64,000 bases of DNA, taken from contig JAEUUP010000024.1 in the NCBI GenBank assembly GCA_016787525.1, positions 1-64,000 of the forward strand, given 5' to 3'. The DNA comes from Saprospiraceae bacterium (GTDB lineage: Bacteria; Bacteroidota; Bacteroidia; Chitinophagales; Saprospiraceae). This document shows, piece after piece, positions 8,722-17,512 of the stretch. How positions within the stretch are numbered: position 1 is the first letter of the stretch; the number at the start of each line of letters is the position of its first letter. The translations under genes were made by a program, and so were the position numbers. The notes beneath the pieces were generated by a model. The model searched no databases. It was not told the DNA's origin and saw only the letters and a program-made list of their open reading frames with translations.

Positions 8722-8731
8722 TACTGAGGGG
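8722..8731 (+). repeat. Dispersed TACTGAGGGG copy, intergenic
   Basis: It lies in the 56-bp gap between the large and small molybdenum hydroxylase subunit genes. Confidence 0.95.
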
Positions 8732-8738
8732 TCTGTAT

Positions 8739-10925
8739 TTAAACTAAGTTACTCAAATCAAAAGGCATTTTACGAAGTCTTATACCCGTTGCTGCAAAAA
8801 TCGCATTCGCCAAAGCAGGAGCGATAGGCGGTAGCCCGGGTTCGCCTACACCTTTGATGGTTTTGCCGCCTTCTGCTAAAATATGTACCTCCACTTTAGG
8901 CATTTCAGAGATTCGCATGACGGGATTATTGTGAAAATTGCTCTGTTCTGCCTTGCCATTTGCGAAGGTGATACCATTTTGAGTAGCTGCTGTAATACCC
9001 ATTACGACACAACCTTCCATTTGTGATTTTACGGTATCGGGGTTCACAACTGTTCCTAAGTCAATGGCTATAAATACTTTATCAATTTTCACTGAATTGT
9101 CAGATTGTTTTGTCACTTCAAAAACACAGCCACCTAAACCTGCAAAAAACTCCCATTGTGCTATGCCACGACCTTTGCCTTTGGGCAGTGGCATATCCCA
9201 TTTCGATACTTCTTTCAGTTTTTGTAAAACCCGTTTGGTATCAGATTCTTTGGTGAGCATATCCAAACGGAATTGTAAAGGGTCTTTACCCGCTTTTTGT
9301 GCCATTTCATCAATAAAACATTCATGGGCAAAGGCTAACGTCGAACTCGTCACCGACCGCCACCATAATAAAGGCACATGGTTATCTGCAAAAACCATCG
9401 TGTTTTTCATATTGGGTATTTCGTAGGCTTGGTGACTGATGCCTTCTACCATTGTACCATCTGGCTTCGTTCTATCCTCTTTAGGTGTCATAAATGACAA
9501 AATAGTGGGTGCAATAACCTTATGTTGGAAAGCAGCTACTTTGCCATCGGGCGATAATGCACCTTTCATGGCTGAAAAAGTAGGCGGACGGAAGGGACCT
9601 AATTGAGTATCATCTTCTCGTGTCCAGATGAGTTTAACAGGTTTTTTAATAGTTTTAGCCAAATTAACAGCTTCTATGATAAAATCAATCGCCAAACGCC
9701 TGCCAAAACCACCGCCATTGAAACACGTATGCAGCGTAATATCTTCTGCTTTTATGCCAAATATTGCAGGCAAATCTTCGATAACCGAGCCAGGTACTTG
9801 TGTTGAAGCCCAGATTTCTAATTTACCGTCATCTTTCCAGTGCGCTGTACAATTCATTGCCTCCATCGTTGAATGTGACACAAAGGGCGTTTCATAAAAG
9901 GCTTCTATTTTATTATTGGATTCGGCAAAAGTTTTATCAAAATCGCCTTCACTTTTATCCACAACGCCTTCATTTTTTGCCAAATCTCTTAAATATTGGC
10001 TAAAATCTTTTGAGTTAAAATTTTCGTGCCCTTGATAGTCCCAATTCACTTTCAAGGCTTTTCTGCCTTTCAACGCTGCCCAGTAGTTTTTAGCAACGAC
10101 CGCAACGCCTATTGTTTTATAATTGTAAAAAACACGCTCAACTTCAACCACTTGCTCAACACCTGCTATTTTTAATGCCGCTGTTTTATCAAAATCCTTT
10201 AATTTAGAAGCAAAAACAGGGCAACGCTCAACAGACGCATATACCATATTCGGCACTTCTACATCAATACCAAATACCGCTTGACCCGATACTTTCAAAG
10301 GCACGTCTTGGCGTTTGATGCTTTTACCCAAGATATTAAAATCTTTTGGGTCTTTTAATTTAGGGTCTTTGGGTACGTTTAATTTTGAAGCAGTTTCCAC
10401 TAAATCGCCATAGCCCAAACTTTTACCACTTGGTTTATGAAATACTTTAGCATCTTTGGCATAGCACTCCGATTCGGAGGCATTCCATTGTTTGGCAGCC
10501 GCTGCGATAAGCATTTCACGTGCTGCAGCCCCGACTTTACGCAATTCCATATAATCTGTGCGGACAGATGAACTACCGCCCGACCATTGCCCACCGCCAA
10601 AATGTTTTTCACCACCTGTTTGCTTTATAGTAAATTGCTCTTGCGAAAGACCTAATTCTTCAGCTATCAAAGCTGGAATAGATTGAAACGTGCCTTGCCC
10701 CATTTCAGGTCTTTGATTGAAAATGGTGATTTTACCCGATTTTTCAATCATCACAAAGGGATTTAAATTAAAAGCCTCCTCCAAATCGCTCAGATTGCTG
10801 ATAACAGCCGTATCCGATGCTTTAACATTAGGAATACCCAATATTAGCGCAACACTCGATAAACTTGTGTAACGTAAAAAATCACGGCGATTGACATTTT
10901 TGTTATTTATACTACTCATTTTCAA
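8739..10925 (-). CDS. Molybdenum hydroxylase large subunit, molybdopterin-binding (IorB-type), Tat-exported
   Basis: A 728-residue catalytic subunit of the xanthine-dehydrogenase family in the two-subunit isoquinoline oxidoreductase layout. A twin-arginine signal (NVNRRDFLRYTSLSSVALILG) sits at the N terminus. Cofactor motifs include the FNQRPEMGQGTFQ region, the FNGGGFGRR loop and, near the C terminus, GVGEPGLPPIAPALANAIF, whose Glu is the conserved active-site base of the family. It hydroxylates an unknown aldehyde or N-heterocycle in the periplasm. The gene is first in the operon with the 2Fe-2S subunit. It contains no exact dispersed-motif copy despite its length. Confidence 0.9.
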   Translation of the reverse strand: MKMSSINNKNVNRRDFLRYTSLSSVALILGIPNVKASDTAVISNLSDLEEAFNLNPFVMIEKSGKITIFNQRPEMGQGTFQSIPALIAEELGLSQEQFTIKQTGGEKHFGGGQWSGGSSSVRTDYMELRKVGAAAREMLIAAAAKQWNASESECYAKDAKVFHKPSGKSLGYGDLVETASKLNVPKDPKLKDPKDFNILGKSIKRQDVPLKVSGQAVFGIDVEVPNMVYASVERCPVFASKLKDFDKTAALKIAGVEQVVEVERVFYNYKTIGVAVVAKNYWAALKGRKALKVNWDYQGHENFNSKDFSQYLRDLAKNEGVVDKSEGDFDKTFAESNNKIEAFYETPFVSHSTMEAMNCTAHWKDDGKLEIWASTQVPGSVIEDLPAIFGIKAEDITLHTCFNGGGFGRRLAIDFIIEAVNLAKTIKKPVKLIWTREDDTQLGPFRPPTFSAMKGALSPDGKVAAFQHKVIAPTILSFMTPKEDRTKPDGTMVEGISHQAYEIPNMKNTMVFADNHVPLLWWRSVTSSTLAFAHECFIDEMAQKAGKDPLQFRLDMLTKESDTKRVLQKLKEVSKWDMPLPKGKGRGIAQWEFFAGLGGCVFEVTKQSDNSVKIDKVFIAIDLGTVVNPDTVKSQMEGCVVMGITAATQNGITFANGKAEQSNFHNNPVMRISEMPKVEVHILAEGGKTIKGVGEPGLPPIAPALANAIFAATGIRLRKMPFDLSNLV

Positions 10926-11188
10926 AAATTTATGTTTTAAAAACTTTATAAATACTGAGGGGGTGCATTTTGAAAAACGATTCTATAAATCATTGCAAAG
11001 CACACCAATTTAATTATAAAAACCTTTTCTATTTAGAAAAAAGTTGTCTATTTGACTCAAAGACAACCTTATTTTAGTCCCAATACAGCGCGATGAAAAG
11101 CTTTTTTATACCATGTTGATGAGCTACAAAGCAGCTATTGAACCGTTGAAACCGTTGATTGAGAAACTAAAATAAATCGTTGACAAAT
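10926..11188. other. Intergenic region with possible gene remnant
   Basis: It contains a TACTGAGGGGG copy at 10953-10963 and an isolated hairpin like the 21-bp array unit (TTTTCTATTTAGAAAA, 11025-11040). It also contains an open + strand frame with no early start codon (from 11056 to a TAA at 11173-11175) whose end reads TMLMSYKAAIEPLKPLIEKLK. That tail looks protein-like and may be the 3' remnant of a lost gene. No promoter is obvious. Confidence 0.35.
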
Positions 11189-11656
11189 ATGAAGAACAAG
11201 ATAAAAATATTATTTGTATTGCTCTGCTTTTTAGCTAATCAACACAGCTTTTTTGCTCAAAAACCCAATTATACAGGTGTTTGGAAGCTTAATTTGACGA
11301 AAAGCAAACTACAATCCGAACGCTCAAAGTACATCACTGACGGTGTTTTTACCATAAAACAAGAGGGTGATAAATTCAAATTGTCCAGATATTTTATCGT
11401 CAATGGCAAAAAGAGAAAACTGAAAATAACGCTTTTGGCAAATGGTAAAGAACGACGGGTAAAAGTGTTTTTCAAAGGTAAACTAGAATGGAAAGGCACT
11501 CATTTGCAAGCTTCTATATGGACAAAAGGCTTTTCAAATGTTGTCAATTACCAATTTGGTAGCAGCCCAAATGAATTTATTGCCGATGAAGTCTATAAAA
11601 GCCAATCCGAAAACTACCACAACAATTGGGTTTTCGATAAAAGCGACCAAAAATGA
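11189..11656 (+). CDS. Exported hypothetical protein, lipocalin-like
   Basis: 155 residues with signal peptide MKNKIKILFVLLCFLANQ and a mature start QKPNYTGVWKLNLTKSK. The YTGVWKLN...S pattern followed by alternating beta strands (FTIKQEGDKFKLSR, KRKLKITLLANGKERRV, GKLEWKGTHLQASIW) is typical of small secreted lipocalin-like proteins of Bacteroidota that have no known ligand. I prefer ATG 11189 over the upstream TTG at 11180 because it starts the signal peptide. The function is unknown. The convergent neighbour is 36 bp away, with a dispersed motif copy in between. Confidence 0.6.
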   Translation: MKNKIKILFVLLCFLANQHSFFAQKPNYTGVWKLNLTKSKLQSERSKYITDGVFTIKQEGDKFKLSRYFIVNGKKRKLKITLLANGKERRVKVFFKGKLEWKGTHLQASIWTKGFSNVVNYQFGSSPNEFIADEVYKSQSENYHNNWVFDKSDQK

Positions 11657-11672
11657 TAAAATACTGACATTA

Positions 11673-11684
11673 TACTGAGGGGGG
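11673..11684 (+). repeat. Dispersed TACTGAGGGGGG copy between convergent genes
   Basis: A six-G copy in the 36-bp gap between the lipocalin-like gene and the convergent outer-membrane-type gene. A partial look-alike, TACTGACATT, precedes it by 11 bp. Confidence 0.95.
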
Positions 11685-11692
11685 CAACAAAT

Positions 11693-12466
11693 TTAATTCA
11701 CCTTCTTCAAGTCTCTATTGAAATTATAATTCACTCCCACATTCCACATAAAATTCAAGTTGTTCGGCACATCCGATTTGATGGTTTGGTTTATCGTAGA
11801 TTGCAAACTGAATGGTATTTTATTATGTGCCAAAGTAGTTGTAAGGGTCAAATAATCGCCTCTATATCCATCTGTGTAAAGGAAAAATACGGAAGGGAAA
11901 AGATGTAATTTGACGTTTTCGCTCAAGCCAATATTCGTGATAGACGTATTTAAAAATAAAACATTGGTGAATTTAGGACCGAATGATTGTAGTCCATGTC
12001 CTTCCAAATACATGATACTCGCACCAAAATTTTTGCTGAATTGATAATTGGGTACGACTTCAAAAGCCGCAAAACGCAACCATTCAGTGATTGTGCGGCT
12101 CTGACCATTGTCAATGACCGTTTTTCTAACAAGATTAAAAGCTGGATGAACGCCCAAACGCAAACTGAATTTCTTTTTTTCAATCAAACGATAGCGCAGC
12201 CAAAACAGCAAACCGCCTTTGGTAGCATCTGGAACGATGCGAATATCTGGTTCAAAACTAAAACGCTTTTTGCGCCACGACAACCTGGATATAAAAGCTG
12301 GGCTGTTGAGCGAAAACGATGGAATAATAGAAAAACCATTGGTTGTAATGCCTACCGAACCTGAAAAATTGGTTAGGTTTTGCGTGCTGTCGGTAGTTTG
12401 AGCAGAGGCTGTTTTGCATAAAAAAGTAAAAACTAAGGCAATGAATAAAATATCTAAACGCTTCAT
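11693..12466 (-). CDS. Exported hypothetical protein, predicted outer-membrane beta barrel
   Basis: 257 residues with a signal peptide (MKRLDILFIALVFTFLCKTASAQ). The mature part is made of alternating amphipathic strands with aromatic ends (SWRKKRFSFEPDIRIV, LLFWLRYRLIEKKKFSLRL, NYQFSKNFGASIMYLE) and ends with WNVGVNYNFNRDLKKVN, all compatible with a small barrel. I do not recognise a named family. It is single, and divergent from the SRPBCC/MarR pair. The upstream stretch has CAAAATTA (12505-12512), a - strand TAnnTTTG-like box, but no clear -33 partner. Confidence 0.55.
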   Translation of the reverse strand: MKRLDILFIALVFTFLCKTASAQTTDSTQNLTNFSGSVGITTNGFSIIPSFSLNSPAFISRLSWRKKRFSFEPDIRIVPDATKGGLLFWLRYRLIEKKKFSLRLGVHPAFNLVRKTVIDNGQSRTITEWLRFAAFEVVPNYQFSKNFGASIMYLEGHGLQSFGPKFTNVLFLNTSITNIGLSENVKLHLFPSVFFLYTDGYRGDYLTLTTTLAHNKIPFSLQSTINQTIKSDVPNNLNFMWNVGVNYNFNRDLKKVN

Positions 12467-12635
12467 TTATAAACTGTTATTATAATTTCTGAAAAAACTC
12501 GATGCAAAATTAGAATGATACCCAATGACTTTATTTATACATTTTACTGTTTCCCATACCATTTTTACGGCTGATGTAGTAAGCTCTTAGAGGTTATAGT
12601 GAGGATGCCGTTTAAATCTTCCATTTGTATTCAAA

Positions 12636-12646
12636 TACTGAGGGGG
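12636..12646 (+). repeat. Dispersed TACTGAGGGGG copy, intergenic
   Basis: It lies in the divergent region, 33 bp upstream of the predicted -33 element of the SRPBCC/MarR operon. Confidence 0.95.
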
Positions 12647-12678
12647 CCGCCTGTTTATGTAAAAAAATTTGAGTAAAA

Positions 12679-12710
12679 TTTGGTTTTTATAAGTACACTT
12701 ACTATATTTG
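12679..12710 (+). promoter_or_regulatory. Bacteroidota sigma-A type promoter
   Basis: TTTG (12679-12682), a 20-bp spacer, then TATATTTG (12703-12710). This matches the family consensus TTTG-N19/21-TAnnTTTG. The predicted start of transcription is a few bases beyond, about 30 nt before the SRPBCC start codon. Confidence 0.8.
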
Positions 12711-12746
12711 CACTTATTATTAATCTTCTATTAAATCAAAAAAAGT

Positions 12747-13166
12747 ATGTGGACAAAATCTCATTCAATTGTTACAAATGAAGTGACTAAAGAACAAATG
12801 TGGAAATTATTTGCTGATGTCAATAATTGGCATACATGGGATAAAGGTGTTGAATTGGCTCAAATTGTTGGTAAATTTGAAAAAGGCAACCATTTTATCT
12901 TCCAACCCAAAGGCGGGCCTAAATTGAAACTGGCAATCGTTGAAGCCGATGAAAACAAAAATTTTACAGACCTTACAAAATTTCCTTTGGCAAGAATGTA
13001 TGGCGAACATACGTTTGAAGAAACTGCTAATGGGCTAAAAATCACAACCACAATGAAAGTAGAAGGCATTTTGGGCTTTATTTGGCGTAAAATTGTGGCT
13101 CAAAAAATTGTAGATGCGCTGCCAGAGGATATGCAGCAACAAATTAATTCAGCAAAAAATCTATGA
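12747..13166 (+). CDS. SRPBCC family protein (START-like)
   Basis: 139 residues. The N terminus (MWTKSHSIVTNEVTKEQMWKLFADVNNWHTWDKGVE) and the closing FEETANGLKITTTMKVEG plus a C-terminal helix are typical of the polyketide cyclase/SRPBCC helix-grip fold, which binds small hydrophobic ligands. It has no signal peptide, so it is cytoplasmic. Its stop overlaps the start of the MarR-type regulator by 4 bp (ATGA), so the pair is translationally coupled. That suggests a ligand-handling protein controlled by the neighbouring regulator. The ligand is unknown. Confidence 0.75.
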   Translation: MWTKSHSIVTNEVTKEQMWKLFADVNNWHTWDKGVELAQIVGKFEKGNHFIFQPKGGPKLKLAIVEADENKNFTDLTKFPLARMYGEHTFEETANGLKITTTMKVEGILGFIWRKIVAQKIVDALPEDMQQQINSAKNL

Positions 13167-13618
13167 AATCTACTGACAATACTTTTAGTGTAGAAAAAGC
13201 GGAAGAAAGTTCGGGCTTTTTATTGTGGCAAGTCACAAACTTGTGGCAAAGAGAAATCAAAAAAGCCTTAGAACCCTATGGCTTGACCCATTCTCAATTT
13301 GTGTTGATGGCAAGCATCCATTGGCTGACCTTGCAACAAAAAGATGTCACTCAAATTTTACTGTCTTCGCATACTAAAATTGACCAGATGACGACCTCAA
13401 CGGTTTTGCGTACCTTACAAAGCAAAGGTTTTTTACAACGGCAGGAACACTTGACTGATACAAGAGCCAAAACTGTTGTTCTAACAGACATCGGAAAGGA
13501 AATTATTATGAAAGCAGTAGTAACCGTTGAGGCTTTTGACAAGACTTTTTTTGCCACGCTCGGCGACAATACAGCCATTTTTAATGCACAGTTATTAATG
13601 CTTCTTCACATCAAATAA
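13163..13618 (+). CDS. MarR family transcriptional regulator
   Basis: 151 residues with a winged-helix core: QFVLMASIHWLT (helix 1), DVTQILLSSHTKIDQMTTSTVLRTLQSKGFLQR (recognition helix region) and the wing HLTDTRAKTVVLTDIGKE, a typical MarR DTRAKxxxLT signature. It probably represses its own operon (promoter 12679-12710) and responds to a small phenolic or lipophilic ligand, by analogy with the family. It overlaps the upstream SRPBCC gene. Two palindromic elements follow downstream. Confidence 0.85.
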   Translation: MKSTDNTFSVEKAEESSGFLLWQVTNLWQREIKKALEPYGLTHSQFVLMASIHWLTLQQKDVTQILLSSHTKIDQMTTSTVLRTLQSKGFLQRQEHLTDTRAKTVVLTDIGKEIIMKAVVTVEAFDKTFFATLGDNTAIFNAQLLMLLHIK

Positions 13619-13757
13619 GGTCATTTTTTTGAATTTTTAGGTCTTACTGGTCAAGTTGAGATCTAAAGTAAAAAATAGTTGCAAATTGATGTGCAGACTT
13701 TATAATGCCCGCCTGTCAATTATGGTTTTTAGAGGGCAAAATTCTTTCTAATGCTAT

Positions 13758-13975
13758 TAAGTAGTCAAAAATAAGTTTTCGTGTATTTCAAACGCCGCCT
13801 TTGGCGGCGAAAAGGTCTTTGAGGAGCGAGCGATTTTTTGATTAAAATTTTGGCAAACCCAAAATTTTAATCAAAAAATCGCTCGCTCCAATAGAAAAAC
13901 TTTCAAAGTACGTCTTTTGCGCGTAGAGCAAAAGAGTGAGTATCAAACACGCGAAAACTTATTTCTGATTACTTA
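13758..13975. repeat. Palindromic element A2, 218 bp
   Basis: A second copy of the A1 layout with the same length and the same terminal inverted repeats (TAAGTAGTCAAAAATAAG...). The central 67-bp hairpin is at 13823-13889. Compared with A1 the apex changed from GGC-TTT-GCC to GG-CAAAC-CC while the arms remain paired. It abuts the element at 13977 with one base between them. Confidence 0.9.
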
Positions 13976-13976
13976 A

Positions 13977-14178
13977 CAATACTTCGGTAATTCTTTAGTT
14001 GAAAACGGCGGCTTCGCCGCCGAAAAAAGGGAGGATGGAGCGAGATGTTTTATTTTTTTGAATTGTGGGCTGCGCCCACAATTCAAAAAAATAAAACATC
14101 TCGCTCCAAAAGGTTTCCTTGCCGCCGAAGGCGGCTATTTTAAGTTATTTTAGGTACTAAACAATTACCGAACTATTG
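13977..14178. repeat. Palindromic element A5, 202 bp
   Basis: Terminal inverted repeats are CAATACTTCGGTAATTC at the left and the complement of CAATAGTTCGGTAATTG at the right. The central 71-bp hairpin is at 14037-14107: two perfect 34-bp arms beginning GGAGCGAGATGTTTTA, with loop TGC. GC-rich small hairpins (GGCGGCTTCGCCGCC and GCCGCCGAAGGCGGC) flank it. Only the first eight bases of the arm match A1/A2, but both arms have changed together. Confidence 0.9.
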
Positions 14179-14208
14179 ATTAAGATTACGGCAAAAAATT
14201 TATGCAAA

Positions 14209-14218
14209 TACTGAGGGG
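14209..14218 (+). repeat. Dispersed TACTGAGGGG copy, intergenic
   Basis: It lies 31 bp after palindromic element A5 and 22 bp before the stop codon of the GH43 gene. Confidence 0.95.
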
Positions 14219-14239
14219 TATCACTTGGCTTAACTTGTT

Positions 14240-15988
14240 TTACTCGACTTTTATAATTTTTGTTTTTTCACTAACGCCATTTTCATTAATGGCTTCAATG
14301 CAGAAGTAATAAGTCGTATTTTTATCCATTGTTTTCAAATACAGTTCATTCGTTGAATGAACCATAATACTTTGATACATTTTATCGGGTGCAACGCCGT
14401 ACCAAACGTTATAAGCATAAGCATTTGTAACAGGATACCACTTCAACCAAGCATTGCGCTTATCATTTTCTTGCCTCAAAACAATGAAACTTTTAACTGT
14501 ATCGGGCACAGCACCTTTGCCTTTACCAAAAACCCGCAAACCGCTTAAAGCAAATTTACCTGCTGCCATTTTTACATTTTCCAAACGAATATAACGAGCC
14601 TGAATTGCTTGTTTTAAGGCTATGTAATCGTGTGGGACATCGGTCTTGTTTTGGCTTTTATCTACCAACAAAGACCATTTTTTACCATCTACCGAACTGT
14701 ATAAACGATATTGGTGATAAATATCTGTTTTTTTACCTAAAAAAGAGGTATCAACATCGTGGTCAGCATAATTAATCTGTATAGCATGAACTGTAGAAAT
14801 AGCGCCTAAATCGCTTTCAAACCATTCACCTTTTTTATTAGAAGCGGCACTCCAATAAGTTTTTATGTCTTCATCTACGGCAAAATTGGGTGCGTACCCC
14901 CCCTCAGTAGACGAGGCTTTGACAGGCTTCTGATAGTTTAAAAGAAACCAACCAGTAAAACGGCTTTTTTCGCCTTCGTTTTTACCTGTTGGTAGATAAT
15001 GTGGATAATCGCCAAAGGCTGTATTCGACCATAAAACCCCATCTTTATCGAAATGTGTTGGGAAAAGAGCCAAACGCCTTTCAAAATTGTTTTTTACATT
15101 AATAGTCGAGGTTGTGATGTGCCAATAGTTACCTCCAAAATCTTGGAAAGTAGCACCATGACCGGAGCCTCTTGAAAACCCACCTATTTTAGCACAAAAA
15201 GGATTGTGTTTTTGATATTGAAAGCCACTTAGAGGGTTATCGCTTACATAAACGCCATCAGCATAGCCACTGAATTCGGTACCGGGTGCGCCATATTGCA
15301 GATAATATTTACCATTATGCTTGTTGACCCATGCGCCTTCTATAAAAGGCGGTAAAAAATTATTGTCGTGATATTCACCGAACCGTTCCCAGCCATGTTC
15401 GTCGTCATGGAGTTTGATTAAATCTAAGCGTTCTCCTTTGGGTTGCAGTGTTTTTCTATCAATTTCACGTCCGTAAAGTGGGAAAGTATTGCTTGAACCG
15501 TGATAAAGGTACAAACGCCCATCGTCATCAAGCAGAAAAGAAGGGTCCCAAGCCATGCCTTTAAAAGAATCAACAGCTATCGTCCAACTATCTACTGAGG
15601 GGTTGGTGCTGACCCAAATCGGGAAAGCATCGGTATAAGTAGAGCCAATAACACACAATGAATCGCCCATTGCCCAAACCGCGGGTGCACAAAGTTCATC
15701 ATAGACTTTATTTCGTGGCAGTAAAAAACGGCGGGAAATAAAATGCCAATTAGATAAATCTTCACTCCACCAATAGCCCCATTGATTTGTTGAAAACAAA
15801 TAATATTTACCTTTGAAAGGCACAATGACGGGGTCAGCCGTTGCCCTATGTCGTCCAGCTTCCGAAAAATTAGGTATTGGTGTAAAACCATAATCCAAGT
15901 TTAGTGGATTACAATAAGTCGTTGCGTTTTGAGCAAAGCTTGAAGTATAAACAATAGTCAAACATAAAATGAAAATGAATAATCGCAT
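14240..15988 (-). CDS. GH43-type glycoside hydrolase with discoidin and FN3-like domains, exported
   Basis: A 582-residue secreted enzyme with signal MRLFIFILCLTIVYTSSFA. The N-terminal five-bladed-propeller domain has the GH43 pattern: base-type Asp in ATADPVIV (D52), Asp in MAWDPSFLLDDDG (D148) and acid Glu in FIEGAWVNKHNGKYYL (E217). The family cleaves arabinan, xylan or galactan side chains. Residues about 350-490 form an F5/8-type (discoidin) carbohydrate-binding domain (APNFAVDEDIKTYWSA), and the C terminus is fibronectin type III-like. Two dispersed motif copies occur: 14897-14909 (seven G, sense, encoding STEGG) and 15593-15602 (antisense, NPSVD). Confidence 0.85.
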   Translation of the reverse strand: MRLFIFILCLTIVYTSSFAQNATTYCNPLNLDYGFTPIPNFSEAGRHRATADPVIVPFKGKYYLFSTNQWGYWWSEDLSNWHFISRRFLLPRNKVYDELCAPAVWAMGDSLCVIGSTYTDAFPIWVSTNPSVDSWTIAVDSFKGMAWDPSFLLDDDGRLYLYHGSSNTFPLYGREIDRKTLQPKGERLDLIKLHDDEHGWERFGEYHDNNFLPPFIEGAWVNKHNGKYYLQYGAPGTEFSGYADGVYVSDNPLSGFQYQKHNPFCAKIGGFSRGSGHGATFQDFGGNYWHITTSTINVKNNFERRLALFPTHFDKDGVLWSNTAFGDYPHYLPTGKNEGEKSRFTGWFLLNYQKPVKASSTEGGYAPNFAVDEDIKTYWSAASNKKGEWFESDLGAISTVHAIQINYADHDVDTSFLGKKTDIYHQYRLYSSVDGKKWSLLVDKSQNKTDVPHDYIALKQAIQARYIRLENVKMAAGKFALSGLRVFGKGKGAVPDTVKSFIVLRQENDKRNAWLKWYPVTNAYAYNVWYGVAPDKMYQSIMVHSTNELYLKTMDKNTTYYFCIEAINENGVSEKTKIIKVE

Positions 15989-16405
15989 ATTCTTGTATTT
16001 TTACTTTAGACTTTAAGTTTTAGTTTTTTGAAAACAATTGAGGTGCATGATACAATTGCGCACCCCCTCAGTATTTTTGAACAAAAGAGACAATTTATGG
16101 CGATAAAATCCTTTAAAAATCAAAGATTTAAGTGGATATTGACTCAAAAATAATTCCGTTGCAAAGTAAGGAAGATTTTGGACGACTAAAATTTATTCAA
16201 ATACTGTTTCTGATGTTTTGATGGTTGAAAAATGCTGGAAATACTGAGGGGGTATTCACACAAAGGCTTTTGCAGAGGAATTTTAAAGGTCAAGGCTTCG
16301 CATGATTCTGCTCGTTTTCAATGATACATTTTACGGTTTCATTTACCATTTTTACCGTTGCCATAGTTGTTTCTATTTTCTTTGCCTACATTTGAACAAA
16401 AAACA
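15989..16405. other. Divergent intergenic region with two dispersed-motif copies
   Basis: It holds CCCCCTCAGTA at 16063-16073 and TACTGAGGGGG at 16242-16252. TACATTTG at 16387-16394 resembles a -7 box for the AraC gene but lacks a well-spaced -33. The stretch ATACATTTTACGGTTTC...ACCATTTTTACCG (about 16324-16357) resembles 12537-12572 upstream of the MarR operon, so it may be a weak shared element. I see nothing else. Confidence 0.5.
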
Positions 16406-17293
16406 ATGTTGGTTTTTGAAACAATCAAACAGTACAGCGATTTTTTCGATAATAAGACGCTGCATCCGCTTATCAATTATGTTGATTTGAGCCAAGCCAA
16501 GCCCTTTCCGAGAAATAGGGTGCGGGTGGATTTTTATGCTATTTTTATAAAAGATACGATTTGTGGCGAGTTCAGATATGGGAATGGCTTTTACGATTAT
16601 GCGGAAGGGACGATGATATTTGTGGGTCCCAATCAAATTATCGGCAGTGAACCCGAAGGCGAAATGCACCAACCTTACGGCAAAGCCTTGATTTTTCACC
16701 CCGACCTTATCAAAGGGACGAGTTTGGGTAAACAAATTCACGAATATTCTTTTTTCAGTTATCAATTAAATGAAGCCTTGCACCTTTCGGATAGAGAGCG
16801 GGAAATAGTGGAGCATTGCTACGCCAATATCGTTTCCGAAATCAGTCAAAATATTGATAAACACAGCAAAAAAATACTCGTTGCCAACCTCGAATTGTTG
16901 CTCAAATACTGTTTTCGCTTCTACGACCGCCAATTTATCATGCGCGAAACGGTGAATTATGGGGTGATTGAGCAATTTGAACAAAAGCTCATCCATTATT
17001 TGCAAAGTGAACATCTGAAAACGAATGGTTTGCCTTCTGTTAATTATTTCGCTCATGCTTTGCACTTGTCGTCCAATTATTTTGGCGATTTGATAAAGAA
17101 AGAAACGGGTAAAACGGCGATGGAATTCATCCACCTCAAACTCATGGAGGTCGCAAAAGAAAGAGTTTTAGACCCGACCAAGAGCATTAGTGAAATATCG
17201 TACGATTTAGGCTTCAAATATCCACAACATTTTACCCGCTTGTTCAAGCAAAAAATAGGTGTGTCGCCTTTAGAATATCGGGGTTTGAATTGA
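16406..17293 (+). CDS. AraC family transcriptional regulator
   Basis: About 295 residues from ATG 16406; the 13-residue extension to 16367 looks unlike a start. The N-terminal part is a cupin-like sensor (DFYAIFIKDTICGEFRYGNGFYDYAEGTMIFVGPNQ). The C-terminal 100 residues are a double helix-turn-helix: LSSNYFGDLIKKETGKTAMEF, then ISEISYDLGFKYPQHFTRLFKQKIGVSPLEYR. No effector can be deduced. It ends 11 bp before an inverted pair of dispersed motifs that should form its terminator. The VIT-VWA gene lies downstream on the same strand. Confidence 0.88.
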   Translation: MLVFETIKQYSDFFDNKTLHPLINYVDLSQAKPFPRNRVRVDFYAIFIKDTICGEFRYGNGFYDYAEGTMIFVGPNQIIGSEPEGEMHQPYGKALIFHPDLIKGTSLGKQIHEYSFFSYQLNEALHLSDREREIVEHCYANIVSEISQNIDKHSKKILVANLELLLKYCFRFYDRQFIMRETVNYGVIEQFEQKLIHYLQSEHLKTNGLPSVNYFAHALHLSSNYFGDLIKKETGKTAMEFIHLKLMEVAKERVLDPTKSISEISYDLGFKYPQHFTRLFKQKIGVSPLEYRGLN

Positions 17294-17303
17294 TTTTTGA
17301 CAA

Positions 17304-17354
17304 AAAATACTGAGGGGGTGCTTCCAATTGTGGGAATCACCCCCTCAGTATTTT
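17304..17354. terminator. Inverted pair of dispersed motifs forming a 17-bp hairpin
   Basis: The arm AAAATACTGAGGGGGTG (17304-17320) and its exact reverse complement CACCCCCTCAGTATTTT (17338-17354) enclose 17 nt that can add a TTCC/GGAA pairing. It lies 11 bp after the AraC stop codon. The right arm ends in TATTTT. Both arms are full copies of the dispersed motif (17308-17318 and 17340-17350). Confidence 0.85.
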
Positions 17355-17512
17355 CCCACACCTACGAAGCCTTGTCAACGAATCCTATGAAAAATACCAC
17401 ACTTGATAGTGCAAGTTCGACGCTTAATAGAGTGCCGAGCAAACCGCTTTTTCATCACCCTAATTTTGTTCTGTTCTTAAAAAAATCAATAACAAAATCA
17501 TTCTTTCAAACG

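Noticed and set aside
17297-17512. N-terminal extension of the VIT-VWA protein
   Set aside because: It would translate the inverted motif pair; the signal peptide begins at 17513.
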